A stretch of 64,000 nt of DNA from NCBI GenBank assembly GCA_016278485.1, contig JADQBT010000007.1, positions 1 through 64,000 on the forward strand, in the 5' to 3' direction. Below the pieces are notes generated by a model. That model was given only the letters and a program-made list of their open reading frames with translations. It was not told the DNA's origin and searched no databases. Positions 17,340 to 25,627 of the stretch are shown here, one piece after another (the stretch's first letter is position 1; each line of letters begins with the position of its first letter). The position numbers were made by a program, and so were the translations under genes. The DNA is from Halanaerobiales bacterium (GTDB taxonomy: Bacteria; Bacillota; Halanaerobiia; Halanaerobiales; Halanaerobiaceae).

Positions 17340-18467
17340 ATGGACCCAGGTAATATTCTCATCGTAGATGATAATGAACAGAATGTAGAATTATTAAAAA
17401 TATATCTTGAAGAGGAAGAATATAATATTTATGTGGCCTATAATGGCCAGGCTGCTCTTGCTTTAATAGAAAAAGAAGATATAGACGTAGTTATTTTAGA
17501 TGTGCTTATGCCTGGAATGGATGGGTTCACAACTTGTCGTAAAATCAAATTTGAACTGCAAAGAGATGAGCTGCCGGTAATTATGTTGACTGCACTTGAT
17601 GAAAGAGAAGATAGGCTTAAAGGTCTTCAGGCAGGTGCTGATGATTTTTTAACTAAGCCAGTTGATCTTCCTGAATTAATAGTAAAATTGCGTTCGAATT
17701 TAAGATTAAAAAGAGCATATGATAGAGTAAGAGAACAATATGAAAAATTAGAATATCAACTTGAACTGGCTAGAGGAGTGCAGCAGGGATTAGCACATGT
17801 TGAGTTACCAGCAGAATTTAATATTGAAATTTTCTATCAACCGGTTGAAAAAATAGGTGGAGATGTTTATGATGTCATCAAATTAGGTAAGGAAAAGTTC
17901 GGTATTTTTTTAGCTGACTCTTCTGGTCATGGAGTTCCAGCAGCACTGGTCATGGTTATGCTTAAATTATTTTTTACAGACATAATAAATAAGGAACAAA
18001 GACCAGATAAATTATTTTCACGCTTAAATAAACGAATGACTAATCAGTTTGGAGATCAATTAAGAAGTATTTTTTCAACTGCCATCTATCTCATAGTTGA
18101 TCAAAAAGAAAAGACAGTGAGTTGGGTAAATGCAGGTCACCCTTACCCTCTTTTAATTAGTAATAATTTAAATTGGCAGGAGCTAACAGGTAATAATATG
18201 CCATTGGGAATTTTGCCTGAAGCTGACTATGATCTGCATCAAGTCTGTTATCAAGAAGAATTAAAAATATTATTATATACTGATGGTTTGATTGATTACT
18301 TAACAAATGGTGAGGCAGAATTAGGCTCATCTGATATTGAGGGAATTATTGCAGATCTTAATCCAACTAATAATAGTCCAAAAACAAATTTCTACAATAA
18401 TTTATCTAAAAAAATGGAACAAGGACAGCAACGAGATGATATTTGTTATATGTTATTTAATACGTGA
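17340..18467 (+). CDS. Response regulator with PP2C-type (RsbU/SpoIIE) serine phosphatase output
   Basis: The N-terminal receiver has the acidic pocket DDNE, phospho-acceptor Asp in VVILDVLMPGMDG, and the conserved Thr and Lys (MLTALDE, FLTKPVD). A coiled linker (about 120-150) joins it to the phosphatase domain with GGDVYDV, ADSSGHGVPAAL and the C-terminal YTDGLIDY motif. It probably dephosphorylates the STAS protein encoded just upstream when its receiver is phosphorylated. It closes the receptor-STAS-phosphatase set. Length is 375 residues. Confidence 0.92.
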   Translation: MDPGNILIVDDNEQNVELLKIYLEEEEYNIYVAYNGQAALALIEKEDIDVVILDVLMPGMDGFTTCRKIKFELQRDELPVIMLTALDEREDRLKGLQAGADDFLTKPVDLPELIVKLRSNLRLKRAYDRVREQYEKLEYQLELARGVQQGLAHVELPAEFNIEIFYQPVEKIGGDVYDVIKLGKEKFGIFLADSSGHGVPAALVMVMLKLFFTDIINKEQRPDKLFSRLNKRMTNQFGDQLRSIFSTAIYLIVDQKEKTVSWVNAGHPYPLLISNNLNWQELTGNNMPLGILPEADYDLHQVCYQEELKILLYTDGLIDYLTNGEAELGSSDIEGIIADLNPTNNSPKTNFYNNLSKKMEQGQQRDDICYMLFNT

Positions 18468-18510
18468 AGATTATGTTAGCAAATGAAAAAAGTATTTAAG
18501 GATGATATAA

Positions 18511-19653
18511 ATGTCAAAACCACGGGTGATGATTATTTTTGGGACCAGACCTGAAGCAATAAAAATGGCCCCAGTTATTAATGAACTTAAATCTGAAGAG
18601 AAATTAGAAACTATTGTTACAGTTACAGCACAACATAGAGAGATGCTTGATCAGGTTTTAGAATTATTTAAGATTGTACCTGATTATGATTTAGATGTAA
18701 TGCGTTCTTCGCAAAGTTTAACAGGTATTACAATTAGAATTTTAAAAGGACTTGAAAAAATAATTAGTAAAGTTAAACCAGATCTAATTTTAGTACACGG
18801 AGATACTACATCGACTTTTGTGGGAGCCTTAGCCTCATATTATCATCAGATACGAGTAGGTCATGTAGAAGCTGGACTCCGGACATTTAATAAATATTCT
18901 CCTTTTCCAGAAGAATTAAATAGACATTTAACAGGTGTGTTGGCTGATTTGCAGTTTGCGCCAACCAAAAGAGCGGCAGAAAATTTATTGGCCGAAAATA
19001 TATCTGCTGATAGAATTGAAATAACAGGCAATACAGTAATAGATGCCTTATTAAATACTGTCAATAAAAACTATCAATTTACAGACCCAATTTTAAAAAA
19101 GATTGAATTTAATGAAAAAAAAATTATTCTGTTGACAGCTCATCGTAGAGAAAATTTGGGGCAGGCAATGCATAATATTTTTGCAGCAGTGAACTCTTTA
19201 GTAGATGATTTTAAAGAAGTTGAAGTTGTTTTTCCTCTCCATCTTAATCCTAAAATGCGAGAGATAGCTTACAAATATCTTAAAAATAAAGATAGGGTTC
19301 ATTTAATAGAACCACTTGATTATCTACCATTTGTGCATGTAATGGCGAGATCCTATCTGATTTTGACAGACTCAGGGGGTATTCAGGAAGAAGCTCCATC
19401 ACTTGGTAAACCAGTCCTAGTATTAAGAGATACTACCGAGAGACCAGAGGCAGTTGAGGCCGGAACAGTGATTAAGGTAGGCACTGATCAGAAGAAAATT
19501 TATAATCAGGCTGCACAGCTTTTAAGAGAAACGCATAAGTATAATAAGATGGCTAATATTGTTAATCCTTATGGGGATGGTTTGGCAGCGAGCAGAATAA
19601 AGGATAGAATTTTAAGGGATTTTGGTATTGAAACAGCTCTGTCAGACAGATAA
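18511..19653 (+). CDS. wecB: UDP-N-acetylglucosamine 2-epimerase (non-hydrolysing)
   Basis: Interconverts UDP-GlcNAc and UDP-ManNAc for cell-surface polymer synthesis. Key motifs are FGTRPEAIKMAP at the N-terminus, VHGDTTST, HVEAGLRT, LLTAHRREN and LTDSGGIQEEAP; 380 residues is the normal length. It starts 43 bases after the phosphatase stop, preceded by a modest AAGGATG site. No other polysaccharide genes are nearby, so its pathway in this organism is not shown by context. A hairpin with a T run overlaps its 3' end. Confidence 0.95.
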   Translation: MSKPRVMIIFGTRPEAIKMAPVINELKSEEKLETIVTVTAQHREMLDQVLELFKIVPDYDLDVMRSSQSLTGITIRILKGLEKIISKVKPDLILVHGDTTSTFVGALASYYHQIRVGHVEAGLRTFNKYSPFPEELNRHLTGVLADLQFAPTKRAAENLLAENISADRIEITGNTVIDALLNTVNKNYQFTDPILKKIEFNEKKIILLTAHRRENLGQAMHNIFAAVNSLVDDFKEVEVVFPLHLNPKMREIAYKYLKNKDRVHLIEPLDYLPFVHVMARSYLILTDSGGIQEEAPSLGKPVLVLRDTTERPEAVEAGTVIKVGTDQKKIYNQAAQLLRETHKYNKMANIVNPYGDGLAASRIKDRILRDFGIETALSDR

Positions 19654-19675
19654 TGTCGGGAGCTGTTATTTTTTT
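19632..19675 (+). terminator. Terminator overlapping the wecB stop codon
   Basis: AACAGCTC (19632-19639) pairs with GAGCTGTT (19660-19667), with a smaller inner hairpin, then T-rich 19669-19675. It spans the wecB stop and argues that the next gene starts at the TTG at 19689 rather than at the ATG inside the hairpin. Confidence 0.6.
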
Positions 19676-19688
19676 AGGAGTGATAACT

Positions 19689-20684
19689 TTGCAATATCAT
19701 GATGCATTAGTTCTGAGTGGAGGAGGCGCGCGTGGTGCATATCAGATAGGTATTATTGAAACATTACTTGAACATGATATTAGGCCTAGTCTGGTAGCAG
19801 GCTCATCTATTGGTGCTTTTAATGGCGGACTTCTTGCGGAAGCTCTATTACAAGATGATGATATTCTGGCTACATTTCAGGATATCTCTCATCAAGCTTG
19901 GGATGAACTCAGTGAGATAATTAAATTTAATTTTCATGGGTTTTGTAGAACCTTTCCAAATATAAAAAATATCTCATCTATTTTAGATCCAAGTATCTTA
20001 TGTAATGTATTAAGATCAAATTTTCCCGTTGATAGAGTTCTGTCAGATTATAAAGATTGTCATTTGTTTGTGACAGCAACTAATTTGACCGAAAAAAAGA
20101 GTCTTATTTTTGATAATATGGCAAATATTCAAGTTAGGAAAGCAATTTTAGCCTCGATGACTTTTCCAGCCGCATTTCCGGCAATGAAAATGGGAGACGA
20201 TTTTTATATTGATGGTGGAGCTTTAAATAATACTCCTTTGAAAGAGGTAATATTACAGGGGGCTAAGCGAATTTTTGTAGTTATTTTAAGGCCACCAGAA
20301 GTTTTTGAAACTGCTAAAGAATATTCTTTAGGTGATATTTATGAGCAAACACTACCTGCCTACCAAGTTTTGCTTGATTTTTATGATATGGCTACTGCTC
20401 ATTTAATGTATGGCGATTTAAAAAAAGCAGAAAAAATTAACAAATTAATTAAAATCATAAATAAATATTATGACAGTTTGGATAGTGAGTTTTTAGAAGA
20501 GTTGAAAAATTTATTTGGTCTAGAAAATTATAGAAAGAAAAAGGTAATTAAAATCATCAAGATATATCCGAAAAAGGAACTTGACCCACCTGGTACAGTA
20601 GGTTTTGCAGACCAGGAAGCAATTAGGAATTTAATAGGCAAAGGAAAAGAAGATTGTCGGAAAGTATTAAAAGAAATTAAATAA
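19689..20684 (+). CDS. Patatin-like phospholipase family protein
   Basis: Predicted serine lipid acyl hydrolase with a Ser-Asp dyad: oxyanion-hole motif SGGGARGAYQIG, nucleophile motif GSSIG and the DGG motif in YIDGGALNNTP. The TTG at 19689, nine bases after AGGAG, is preferred to an upstream ATG at 19653 that lacks a ribosome binding site and lies in a terminator hairpin. The C-terminal third (about 230-331) is lysine-rich, resembles nothing obvious, and is absent from minimal patatins. The cytosolic location is inferred from the lack of a signal peptide. Confidence 0.85.
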   Translation: MQYHDALVLSGGGARGAYQIGIIETLLEHDIRPSLVAGSSIGAFNGGLLAEALLQDDDILATFQDISHQAWDELSEIIKFNFHGFCRTFPNIKNISSILDPSILCNVLRSNFPVDRVLSDYKDCHLFVTATNLTEKKSLIFDNMANIQVRKAILASMTFPAAFPAMKMGDDFYIDGGALNNTPLKEVILQGAKRIFVVILRPPEVFETAKEYSLGDIYEQTLPAYQVLLDFYDMATAHLMYGDLKKAEKINKLIKIINKYYDSLDSEFLEELKNLFGLENYRKKKVIKIIKIYPKKELDPPGTVGFADQEAIRNLIGKGKEDCRKVLKEIK

Positions 20685-20707
20685 ATTACTAGCAGAAGGT
20701 GAATAAT

Positions 20708-21475
20708 TTGGAACTAACATTTATTAAGATATTATTAATTATTGGAGCTGGTATGGCAGCAGGATTTATTAATGTACTTGCTGGTGGTGGATCATTAATA
20801 ACACTACCTGTACTAATCTTTCTTGGTCTACCATCAGCTTTAGCAAATGGAACAAATCGGATTGCTTTAATGGTGCAGAGCATTTCGGCTGTAACTAATT
20901 TTCGAAACAAGGGTTACTTTAATTATAAATTAAGTATATTTTTAGCATTGCCGGCTATTCTTGGCTCTATTATTGGATCACAACTTGCCATCTCTATACC
21001 AGATAAGATATTTAATTTGATTTTAGCGTTTGTGATGATAATTATGTTAATTTTGATCCTTTGGCAACCAGGAAAAAGATTTAAACAAAAGGAGGAAGAA
21101 CCATGGAGTAATACTAAGAAATTCCTTAGCCTTGTGGCTTTTTTCTTTGTTGGTCTCTATGGTGGTTTTATTCAAGGCGGAGTTGGTATCATAATTATAG
21201 TGGCTTTATCTGTAGTATCTGGTATGTCATTAGTAGAAATAAATAGTATGAAAGCAATGGTTATTGGCATTTACATGTTTTTTTCTTTGTTAGTTTTTAT
21301 TTTAAATGGGCAGGTTAATTGGTTAGCAGGTTTGTTACTTGCGATTGGTAATTCAGCAGGAGCCTGGCTAGGAAGTAGTTTTGCAGTTGAAAAAGGTGAT
21401 AAATGGATTAGGGTTGTTCTAACGGTAGTAATAATAGTATTAGCAGGCCGTCTTTTATTAATAACATTAATCTAA
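20708..21475 (+). CDS. TauE/SafE-family membrane transporter
   Basis: Integral membrane protein of 255 residues with about eight segments in two similar halves. Each half starts with a glycine-rich hairpin: FINVLAGGGSLITLP in the first and GFIQGGVGIIII in the second, the DUF81/TauE signature. Members export sulfite, sulfoacetate or other anions; the substrate here is unknown. TTG 20708 follows AGAAGGTG by six bases, while the upstream GTG at 20699 lies inside that site. It follows the patatin gene closely and may be co-transcribed with it. Confidence 0.85.
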   Translation: MELTFIKILLIIGAGMAAGFINVLAGGGSLITLPVLIFLGLPSALANGTNRIALMVQSISAVTNFRNKGYFNYKLSIFLALPAILGSIIGSQLAISIPDKIFNLILAFVMIIMLILILWQPGKRFKQKEEEPWSNTKKFLSLVAFFFVGLYGGFIQGGVGIIIIVALSVVSGMSLVEINSMKAMVIGIYMFFSLLVFILNGQVNWLAGLLLAIGNSAGAWLGSSFAVEKGDKWIRVVLTVVIIVLAGRLLLITLI

Positions 21476-21596
21476 ATATATGATTAATTAAGGGTTTTTA
21501 ATAATAACTAGCTTATTAGGAAGGATTATCGATATTTTTATTGAATAGTAAATTTAAGTCAATAGTCTATATTAGGTAAAGAAGGGGGTAATAATT

Positions 21597-23273
21597 TTGG
21601 ATTTAAATATTCTAATTGGTGGTGAAGCAGGGCAAGGGCTTAAAACTGTTGAATCACTTTTAACTACAATATTATTTCGTCAGGGTTTTTACGTTTATAG
21701 TACAAAAGATTATATGTCAAGAATTAGAGGCGGTCACAACTTCATGGAAGTGAGAATAAGTGATAAACCAGTCCATGGACCAACTAATGAAATAGATGTA
21801 TTGGTCGCACTAAATGATGAATCTGTTGACCTACATTTGCAAGATTTAAATGAAAATGGGGTCATTATTTCAGCATCTGCTCATGAAGATCGTCGTATGG
21901 AAAGATTACCAGCCAAAGAAATTGCTAAAGAGGTAAACCCTCGTGCTGTTAATACAGTCTTTATTGGTGGAGTTATTAAAGTGCTTGGTTTAGCTCTTGA
22001 TGAAGCTGAAACTATAATAAAAGAACATTTTTCAGATGATAAAGAGGTAGTAGAGGATAATATAGAATTATTAAAAAAAGGATATGAGCTATTGGACAAG
22101 GCATTTCTACTAGAAAGACCAGGTAGAGATAAAGAAATGATGTTAATAGATGGAAATAGTGCTGTAGGGCTGGGGGCGGCTCTTGCAGGTGTAAGTTATT
22201 ACGCAGCTTACCCAATGTCTCCTTCTACTGGGATTTTAACATATTTAGCAAGGAAACAGGAAGAATTAGGAATAGTAGTTGAACAGGCGGAAGATGAAAT
22301 TGCTGCAATTAATATGGCTTTAGGTGGTTCATATAGTGGAATTAGATCAATGACAGGAACATCTGGTGGTGGATTAGCTTTAATGGCTGAAGGAATTGGT
22401 TTAGCCGGTATTGCTGAATTGCCTGTTGTGATTACTGATGTACAGCGTCCAGGTCCAGCTACAGGTTTGCCTACTAGAACAGGTCAAGGTGATCTATTAT
22501 TTGCTATTAATATAGCTCAGGATGAATTTCCCTTAATGGTATTAGCGCCGCGTGATCAGGAAGATGCAGTTTATCAGTCTTTTCGTGCCCTTAATATTGC
22601 AGATAAATATCAAATGCCTGTCATCATATTAAGTGACCAATTTCTTGGTGATGGTTCTAAGACAATAAATGAAATAAATTTAGATAAATTAGAGATTGAT
22701 AGACATTTAATTACCGAACAAGAACTTGCTGAAAATGGAAAGTATAAACGGTATAAAATGACCGAAGATGGTATTTCGCCAAGGTCTTATCCTGGCCAAT
22801 TTGCAGATCAAGTTGTTCTAATAGATAGTGATGAACATGATGAGTTAGGACATATTGTGGAAGATGCAGAGGCAAGAACAGCTATGGTGGATAAAAGAAA
22901 TCGGAAGCTGATCAAATTAATAAAAGAAGATCTGCAAGAACCAGAATATAAAGGGCCAGAAGCAATTGATTATTTATTAGTTAGCTGGGGCTCCACTTGT
23001 GGACCTCTTAGTGAAGCAAGAGATTTATTGGCGGAAAAAGCACAGGTGGGTATGCTTGCTTTTAATGACATTTGGCCTTTACCCGTTTCTGAACTCAAAA
23101 AGAGGGCCGCGGGAGCTAAAGTTATTGTAGTTGAAGCAAATACCTCTAGCCAGTTTGCCAAGTTAATTAAGAGTGAGACTGATTTAAGCCTATTTGCTGA
23201 GATAGTAAAATATGATGGTCGTCCTTTTGTTGGGAAAGAATTATATCAGAAAATAAAAGATGAGGTGATGTAA
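21597..23273 (+). CDS. korA: 2-oxoacid:ferredoxin oxidoreductase, fused gamma-alpha subunit
   Basis: Oxidises a 2-oxoacid (2-oxoglutarate or a related acid) to its acyl-CoA with reduction of ferredoxin. The first 190 residues are the gamma domain (GGEAGQGLKT, SRIRGGHNF), followed by the alpha pyrimidine-binding domain (AAYPMSPSTGI, EQAEDEIAAINMALGGS) and a C-terminal core domain. It starts with TTG nine bases after AGGGGG. The beta subunit follows after two bases. No ferredoxin-like delta subunit is encoded, as is usual for KorAB. The exact 2-oxoacid cannot be told from sequence alone. Confidence 0.9.
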   Translation: MDLNILIGGEAGQGLKTVESLLTTILFRQGFYVYSTKDYMSRIRGGHNFMEVRISDKPVHGPTNEIDVLVALNDESVDLHLQDLNENGVIISASAHEDRRMERLPAKEIAKEVNPRAVNTVFIGGVIKVLGLALDEAETIIKEHFSDDKEVVEDNIELLKKGYELLDKAFLLERPGRDKEMMLIDGNSAVGLGAALAGVSYYAAYPMSPSTGILTYLARKQEELGIVVEQAEDEIAAINMALGGSYSGIRSMTGTSGGGLALMAEGIGLAGIAELPVVITDVQRPGPATGLPTRTGQGDLLFAINIAQDEFPLMVLAPRDQEDAVYQSFRALNIADKYQMPVIILSDQFLGDGSKTINEINLDKLEIDRHLITEQELAENGKYKRYKMTEDGISPRSYPGQFADQVVLIDSDEHDELGHIVEDAEARTAMVDKRNRKLIKLIKEDLQEPEYKGPEAIDYLLVSWGSTCGPLSEARDLLAEKAQVGMLAFNDIWPLPVSELKKRAAGAKVIVVEANTSSQFAKLIKSETDLSLFAEIVKYDGRPFVGKELYQKIKDEVM

Positions 23274-23275
23274 GA

Positions 23276-24130
23276 ATGGTTGATACAGCAATTTTTGAAG
23301 CAGATCGTGAAACAGCCTGGTGTCCTGGCTGTGGTAATTTTCCACTTCGCAAAGCACTCTCAGAATCTTTAGCAGAAATGAATCTTAAGCCAGAACAAGT
23401 AACTATGTTTACCGGTATTGGTCAAGCTGCTAAGATGCCTCATTATCTAAAAGTAAATGGTTTTAATGGTCTACATGGCCGCTCTTTACCACCATCAATT
23501 GGAATGCGTATTGCTAATCCAGAGATGAAAATTATTGTTGAATCTGGTGATGGATGTACATATGGGGAAGGCGGGAATCATATTCTGCACAATTTAAGAA
23601 GAAACATTGATATTGTTAATTTAGTGCATGATAATCAAATTTACGGATTAACAAAGGGTCAAGCATCTCCAACAAGCGGTAATGAGATTAAAACTCCAGT
23701 TCAGACACATGGTGTAAATGCAGAGCCATTAAATCCAGTTAGATTTGCCGTAGGCATGAAAGCTAGCTTTGTGGCAAGAAGTTTTGTAGGAGATAAAGAA
23801 CATTTAAAAGCAATGATCAAGGCAGCAATGGAGCATAAAGGTTATGCGATGATTGATATTTTTCAACCCTGTGTATCTTTTAATAAAATTAATACTTATC
23901 AATGGTATCAGGAAAGAGTTTATCACCTTGAGGAAGATTATGATCCGACAGATTATGCTGCTGCGGTAGAGAAAGCTGATGAATTTGGCGATAAAATACC
24001 AATAGGTATAATTTATAAGGAAGAAAAAGCAACCTTTAGAGAAAGAATACCTTATTTAAAAGATAAAGCTCTTGTTAAGAGAAATGTTAAACCAACTGAA
24101 TTAAAGAATCTCCTGACAGATTTTAAATAG
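23276..24130 (+). CDS. korB: 2-oxoacid:ferredoxin oxidoreductase, beta subunit
   Basis: Thiamin diphosphate and iron-sulfur subunit partnered with the preceding gene. WCPGCGNF supplies two cluster cysteines, and GDGCTYGEGGNHILH with the later VHDNQIYGLTKGQASPTS forms the thiamin diphosphate/Mg site. A further conserved cysteine lies in DIFQPCVSFN. The 284-residue length is typical of KorB/VorB. It is co-transcribed with korA (two-base gap) and possibly with the ferritin-like gene 35 bases downstream. Confidence 0.92.
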   Translation: MVDTAIFEADRETAWCPGCGNFPLRKALSESLAEMNLKPEQVTMFTGIGQAAKMPHYLKVNGFNGLHGRSLPPSIGMRIANPEMKIIVESGDGCTYGEGGNHILHNLRRNIDIVNLVHDNQIYGLTKGQASPTSGNEIKTPVQTHGVNAEPLNPVRFAVGMKASFVARSFVGDKEHLKAMIKAAMEHKGYAMIDIFQPCVSFNKINTYQWYQERVYHLEEDYDPTDYAAAVEKADEFGDKIPIGIIYKEEKATFRERIPYLKDKALVKRNVKPTELKNLLTDFK

Positions 24131-24165
24131 AAAGAATGCTAGAAATTAAATGAGGAGGTAATAAT

Positions 24166-24651
24166 ATGGATATTTATGAATTTGCAATTAATTTTGAAAG
24201 AGAGAACCGTGAGTATTATGAAAAGTGTGCCGAAGAAGTTGAGCAAGAGGGACTAAAAAGTGTATTTAGGGAACTTGCAGAAGAAGAACGCAAACATGAA
24301 AACATAGTAAAACAGCTAAAAGCCGATAAAAAGGTGGGAGAAGTAGTCTCTGATATTTTGCCATATGCTAAAACAGCATTTGATAAAATAGCGGCAAAAC
24401 TTCCTGAAAATCCATTAACAGCAGAGCAGGTTGATGTGTATAATAAAGCACTTGCTATGGAAACAAAAAGTTACGAGTATTATATTAAAAAAGCAGAAGA
24501 GTCAGAGTTGCCACATGTGCAAAGGGTTTTTAATGAATTAGCAAAAGAAGAAAAAAAGCACGAAAGAATTATTGAAAATATTATTAAGTTAGTTAATAGG
24601 CCAAATACTTGGTTAGAGGACGCCGAATGGTATCATCTGGAAGAATATTAA
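24166..24651 (+). CDS. Ferritin-like/rubrerythrin-family diiron protein
   Basis: Four-helix-bundle protein of 161 residues built as two similar halves. Each half has an E-x(5,6)-Y(Y) helix (FERENREYYEKCAEE; METKSYEYYIKKAEE) and a second helix ending EERKHE or EEKKHE, the diiron ligand pattern. There is no C-terminal rubredoxin domain. It probably acts in peroxide or iron handling, by analogy with rubrerythrin. AGGAGG precedes the ATG. It is one of three ferritin-fold proteins in this window, with EncFtn and the gene at 53253-53741. Confidence 0.85.
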   Translation: MDIYEFAINFERENREYYEKCAEEVEQEGLKSVFRELAEEERKHENIVKQLKADKKVGEVVSDILPYAKTAFDKIAAKLPENPLTAEQVDVYNKALAMETKSYEYYIKKAEESELPHVQRVFNELAKEEKKHERIIENIIKLVNRPNTWLEDAEWYHLEEY

Positions 24652-24764
24652 AAAATAAATTTGTTTTTGTTAAATAGTTACTAAACACATCCTCTTTATT
24701 TGTTTATACTATATATAAGATCATAAGACAATAAGTAAATAATTTTATAAGGAGGATGATTTTA

Positions 24765-24875
24765 ATGATTGATATTAGTACAAGAGACTTTAGAAAATTC
24801 TTTGGTAATTGTGAAACAAAAAATAGCCAGGTGAAAGAGCGTGACTACAGGGAATTTTTCAATAAAAAGAAATAA
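24765..24875 (+). CDS. Small orphan protein, 36 residues, with duplicated RDxRxFF motif
   Basis: This open reading frame has a textbook AAGGAGG eleven bases before its ATG, is isolated by 113 bases from the ferritin-like gene, and is followed by a strong terminator; a TATAAG-like -10 lies about 50 bases upstream. The product starts MIDISTRDFRKFF and ends ERDYREFFNKKK, so it contains two copies of RD(F/Y)R(K/E)FF about 20 residues apart, joined by a polar segment with one cysteine. It is highly charged, probably alpha-helical, and has no membrane segment or signal peptide. I do not recognise it. An ATG nine bases upstream is in frame but overlaps the ribosome binding site. Confidence 0.7.
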   Translation: MIDISTRDFRKFFGNCETKNSQVKERDYREFFNKKK

Positions 24876-24895
24876 GCAAAATTGTAATTAAACTT

Positions 24896-24922
24896 AATCC
24901 CCCTTGCAATAGGGGGATTTTT
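24896..24922 (+). terminator. Terminator of the 36-residue gene
   Basis: A perfect nine-base stem, AATCCCCCT (24896-24904) with AGGGGGATT (24911-24919), has a six-base loop and is followed by a T-rich tract. Confidence 0.9.
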
Positions 24923-25006
24923 CTTTTATTTATTATAAAATCAATAAGGGTGTGGTTTTTTAGCTAATTTGTAGTATAATAAAATAAAAAGGGAGTGTTA
25001 TTAGTT

Positions 25007-25528
25007 TTGAATGAATTAATTATTGGAGGTTTGCTAATTTTTGTGGCCAGGGTAACGGATGTATCACTGGGTACAATCAGAACATTGATGATCTTTAAAG
25101 GTGAAAGGATTTATGCTGCTTTAATTGGTTTTGTGGAAGTCATCGTTTACATAATTGCTTTAAACCAGGTAGTAACAACTCTTGATAACCCTTTTAATTT
25201 AATTATTTATGCATTAGGATTTGCAGCTGGTAATTATTTTGGTAGTTTTTTTGAAGAAAAAATGGCAATAGGTCAGATTACAGTAAATATTATAACAAAT
25301 AATAACAATAAATTAGTTGCCTCTTTAAGAGAAGGCGGTTATGGAGTTACAGTTGTTGAAGCTCAGGGTCTAGAAGGCAGTAAACAAATTTTATTTGTTA
25401 CATTAAAAAGAAGAGATTTAAATCACCTCTTTGAATTGGTTGATGAAAATGTGAATGCAAAATTTATTAATATTCTTGATTCGCGCTCTACTAGAGGAGG
25501 ACATTTTCGTCCAGGAAAACGAAAATAG
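25007..25528 (+). CDS. DUF2179/DUF5698 membrane protein (UPF0316 family)
   Basis: The N-terminal half has three hydrophobic segments with the conserved RVTDVSLGTIRTLMIFKG motif of UPF0316 proteins. The C-terminal half (about 95-173) is a soluble DUF2179 domain (GYGVTVVEAQG, LFVTLKRRDL). The function is unknown; a small-ligand or nucleotide-sensing role is proposed for the DUF2179 fold elsewhere. A TATAAT at 24975-24980 may be the -10. The GTG at 24995 overlaps the GGGAG site, so the TTG at 25007 is the likelier start, giving 173 residues. Confidence 0.8.
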   Translation: MNELIIGGLLIFVARVTDVSLGTIRTLMIFKGERIYAALIGFVEVIVYIIALNQVVTTLDNPFNLIIYALGFAAGNYFGSFFEEKMAIGQITVNIITNNNNKLVASLREGGYGVTVVEAQGLEGSKQILFVTLKRRDLNHLFELVDENVNAKFINILDSRSTRGGHFRPGKRK

Positions 25529-25547
25529 TACAAAAAACAATTTCTTT

Positions 25548-25563
25548 TGTGATATATATCATA
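25548..25563. promoter_or_regulatory. CRP/FNR-type operator before hcp
   Basis: TGTGATATATATCATA is a near-perfect palindrome with a TGTGA left half. A TATAAT -10 at 25584-25589 puts the operator centre near -41 from the expected start, the classic class II activator position, and no good -35 exists. The divergently placed regulator gene at 27341-28000 is the natural candidate to bind it. Confidence 0.65.
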
Positions 25564-25627
25564 GAAATAGTTATTAATTATTATATAATTATATTTGCTA
25601 GATAATTTTATGAAGGAGGAATTGTTG

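Noticed and set aside
22012-22215. Antisense open frames across korA and other long genes
   Set aside because: They are shadows of strong protein-coding frames with clear family motifs and have no start signals.
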